DNA of 7,984 bases from positions 1-7,984 of the forward strand of contig JAGGWO010000106.1 in NCBI GenBank assembly GCA_021157485.1, read 5' to 3'. Below are positions 7,004-7,984 of this stretch, in pieces (within the stretch, counting starts at the first letter, position 1; every line of letters starts with the position of its first letter). The notes below the pieces were generated by a model. It was not told the DNA's origin. It searched no databases and saw nothing but the letters and a program-made list of their open reading frames with translations. Origin of the DNA: Sulfurimonas sp. Its GTDB lineage: Bacteria; Campylobacterota; Campylobacteria; Campylobacterales; Sulfurimonadaceae. A program made the position numbers and the translations under genes.

Positions 7004-7648
7004 TCATTTTACTTGTTCCAGCTCTTTATCTTCTAGTCTATATACACTCTGACACATATATGCGAGTTCTTCATCATGAGTTACAAGTATCATACCTGCC
7101 TCATTTTCTTCTATGTATTCAAAAAACAGTTCCATAACTTCATATGCCGTTTGCTTATCCAAGTTTCCAGTTGGTTCATCTGCAAAAATAATCTTAGGTT
7201 TTTTTGTTAGAACTCTTGCAATAGAAACACGCTGTTGTTGTCCACCTGAAAGTTCCGTTACCTTTTGATTTATCGGCTCTAGTATTTTTAGTCTCTTTAA
7301 AAGTTCATCTTCTATCGGCTTTTTGGATAACATTGCAGCAACTTCTAAGTTTTCATAAGCACTGAAACCTTTAAAGAGATAGTGCGACTGAAAAATCAAA
7401 CCTAGTGAATCCCTTTTCAATTTAGCCAACTTAGCTTTTTTAAGAGTTGAAATATCATCACCTAATATTGAAACTGTTCCGGAATCTGGCTTTAAAAGAG
7501 TTGATAAAATATGTAAAAGTGTTGATTTTCCACTACCACTTGCACCAATAATAGCGATAGACTCTTTTGAGTTTAGTTCCAAAGAGACACTGTTAAAAAG
7601 TTCATATTCAAAAGTATGTGATAAATTCTGTGCAGATAATAAATTCAT
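7004..7648 (-). CDS. ABC transporter ATP-binding protein, LolD/MacB-type
   Basis: Nucleotide-binding subunit of an ABC system, best matching the LolD/MacB/FtsE-like group that drives extraction or mechanotransmission at the inner membrane rather than solute import. All motifs are intact in 214 residues: Walker A GASGSGKST (35-43), Q-loop Q87 in LIFQSHYLF, signature LSGGQQQR (133-140), Walker B IIFADE (153-158) followed by PTGNLD, and switch H191 in LVTHDEE. The DEPTGNLD form and short length favour LolD, but no LolC/LolE-type permease is adjacent, so the partner is unknown. The ATG at 7648 is the only usable start: no ATG, GTG or TTG lies between it and an in-frame TGA upstream, and MNLLSAQNLSHTF is a normal N-terminus. 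There is no Shine-Dalgarno sequence; a TATAAT lies six bases upstream. Confidence 0.92.
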   Translation of the reverse strand: MNLLSAQNLSHTFEYELFNSVSLELNSKESIAIIGASGSGKSTLLHILSTLLKPDSGTVSILGDDISTLKKAKLAKLKRDSLGLIFQSHYLFKGFSAYENLEVAAMLSKKPIEDELLKRLKILEPINQKVTELSGGQQQRVSIARVLTKKPKIIFADEPTGNLDKQTAYEVMELFFEYIEENEAGMILVTHDEELAYMCQSVYRLEDKELEQVK

Positions 7649-7654
7649 AAGAAG

Positions 7655-7660
7655 ATTATA
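7655..7660 (-). promoter_or_regulatory. Consensus -10 hexamer immediately before the ABC ATPase start
   Basis: TATAAT on the minus strand ends six bases before the ATG at 7648, so transcription would begin at about the start codon and give a leaderless or nearly leaderless message. The lack of a Shine-Dalgarno sequence agrees with this. No good -35 is visible at 16-18 bases. The hexamer overlaps an inverted repeat TAGCTA-ATG-TAGCTA (7659-7673). Confidence 0.35.
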
Positions 7661-7727
7661 GCTAATGTAGCTAGTGATTATGTTAATGTTTTCTCAAAAA
7701 AGGATTTTTTTGTAGCTTTAGGGGGTT

Positions 7728-7800
7728 CTAGGGACATTGTGTCCCTAGCGTTATAATGGGCTTAGCTCATTATGATGTAAAAAAGTGGGTGTTAACTCAT
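7728..7800. repeat. Three-hairpin intergenic element downstream of tsf
   Basis: Three hairpins follow one another: CTAGGGAC/GTCCCTAG (7728-7735 with 7741-7748, loop five), ATAATGGG/CTCATTAT (7753-7760 with 7766-7773, loop five, one G-U pair in plus-strand RNA), and GTGGGT/ACTCAT (7785-7790 with 7795-7800, loop four, two G-U pairs in plus-strand RNA). The last overlaps the tsf stop codon. No T-tract follows any stem on the minus strand, so this is not a canonical tsf terminator. The arrangement resembles a dispersed intergenic repeat; that it is repeated in the genome is inference. Confidence 0.55.
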
Positions 7801-7984
7801 TTGTGCAGCAACTTCTGCAGCAAAATCATCTTCTTTTTTCTCAATTCCTTCACCAACTTCAAAGCGAATAAATTCAGTAATCTCAGCAGTACCGCCAAGT
7901 TCTTTAGCAGCTTTAACAACAGCTTGTGCAACTGTAAGCTTCTCATCTAAAACAAAGTTTTGATCAAGAAGAGCTTGTTCTTTA
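7792..7984 (-). CDS. tsf: Elongation factor Ts, C-terminal fragment
   Basis: EF-Ts regenerates EF-Tu-GTP by catalysing GDP release during translation. Only the last 63 complete codons are in the window; the gene continues past position 7984. The visible C-terminus contains [35 protein letters not shown] and a [11 protein letters not shown] end, which is the recognisable tail of bacterial EF-Ts (the IxxFxRFxVGEGxEK element and the closing DFAAEVA). The stop is TAA at 7794-7792. It would be the first visible gene of the minus-strand run; rpsB usually lies upstream in bacteria, but that is outside the window. A 143-base spacer with hairpins separates it from the ABC ATPase. Confidence 0.95.
   Translation of the reverse strand, partial: KEQALLDQNFVLDEKLTVAQAVVKAAKELGGTAEITEFIRFEVGEGIEKKEDDFAAEVAAQMS

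Noticed and set aside
7696..7711. AAAAAA-GGA-TTTTTT near-palindrome as a tsf terminator
   Set aside because: The stem is A-T only with a three-base loop. Without a GC-containing stem it is unlikely to terminate transcription efficiently.
7756..7950. 64-codon plus-strand open frame, Ser/Phe/Asn-rich
   Set aside because: It is antisense to the well-supported EF-Ts C-terminus and has no recognisable domain.

Overview
The window looks like ordinary core chromosome from a flagellated member of the Campylobacterota (Epsilonproteobacteria), most likely a free-living Sulfurimonas-like organism. The phylum call rests on gene order: tsf, an ABC ATPase, fliR, a very acidic protein, gmk, tatA and argS, all on the minus strand. 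From memory this matches Campylobacter jejuni Cj1181c-Cj1175c and, in part, Helicobacter pylori HP0322-HP0319. AT-rich DNA and the protein sequences agree. The genus is inference.

Layout. Positions 29-1681 (+) encode a response regulator with REC, degenerate GGDEF and EAL domains, probably a cyclic-di-GMP phosphodiesterase. It converges on argS (1749-3347, -), and the 67-base gap holds a 9-bp hairpin. Reading the minus strand in transcription order: the 3' end of tsf (7792-7984), a 143-base spacer with hairpins, a LolD-like ATPase (7004-7648), a 73-base spacer with two hairpins, fliR (6166-6930), a ChePep-like REC/HPt/acidic-repeat protein (4307-6121), gmk (3687-4307, sharing one base with its predecessor), tatA (3351-3593) and argS (1749-3347, starting three bases after the tatA stop).

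How the genes fit together. The cluster mixes housekeeping functions (translation: tsf, argS; nucleotide metabolism: gmk; protein export: tatA) with motility (fliR for flagellar type III export, the ChePep-like protein for control of flagellar rotation). A probable extended -10 promoter just before the ChePep-like gene, and a weaker one before tatA, suggest the run is divided into sub-operons. The most distinctive item is the ChePep-like protein: it carries both a REC domain and an apparently intact histidine phosphotransfer domain, plus a nearly exact 129-bp duplication in its acidic region. I see no mobile element, CRISPR array, RNA gene or defence system, and no wholly new system. The findings concern protein architecture and small intergenic structures.
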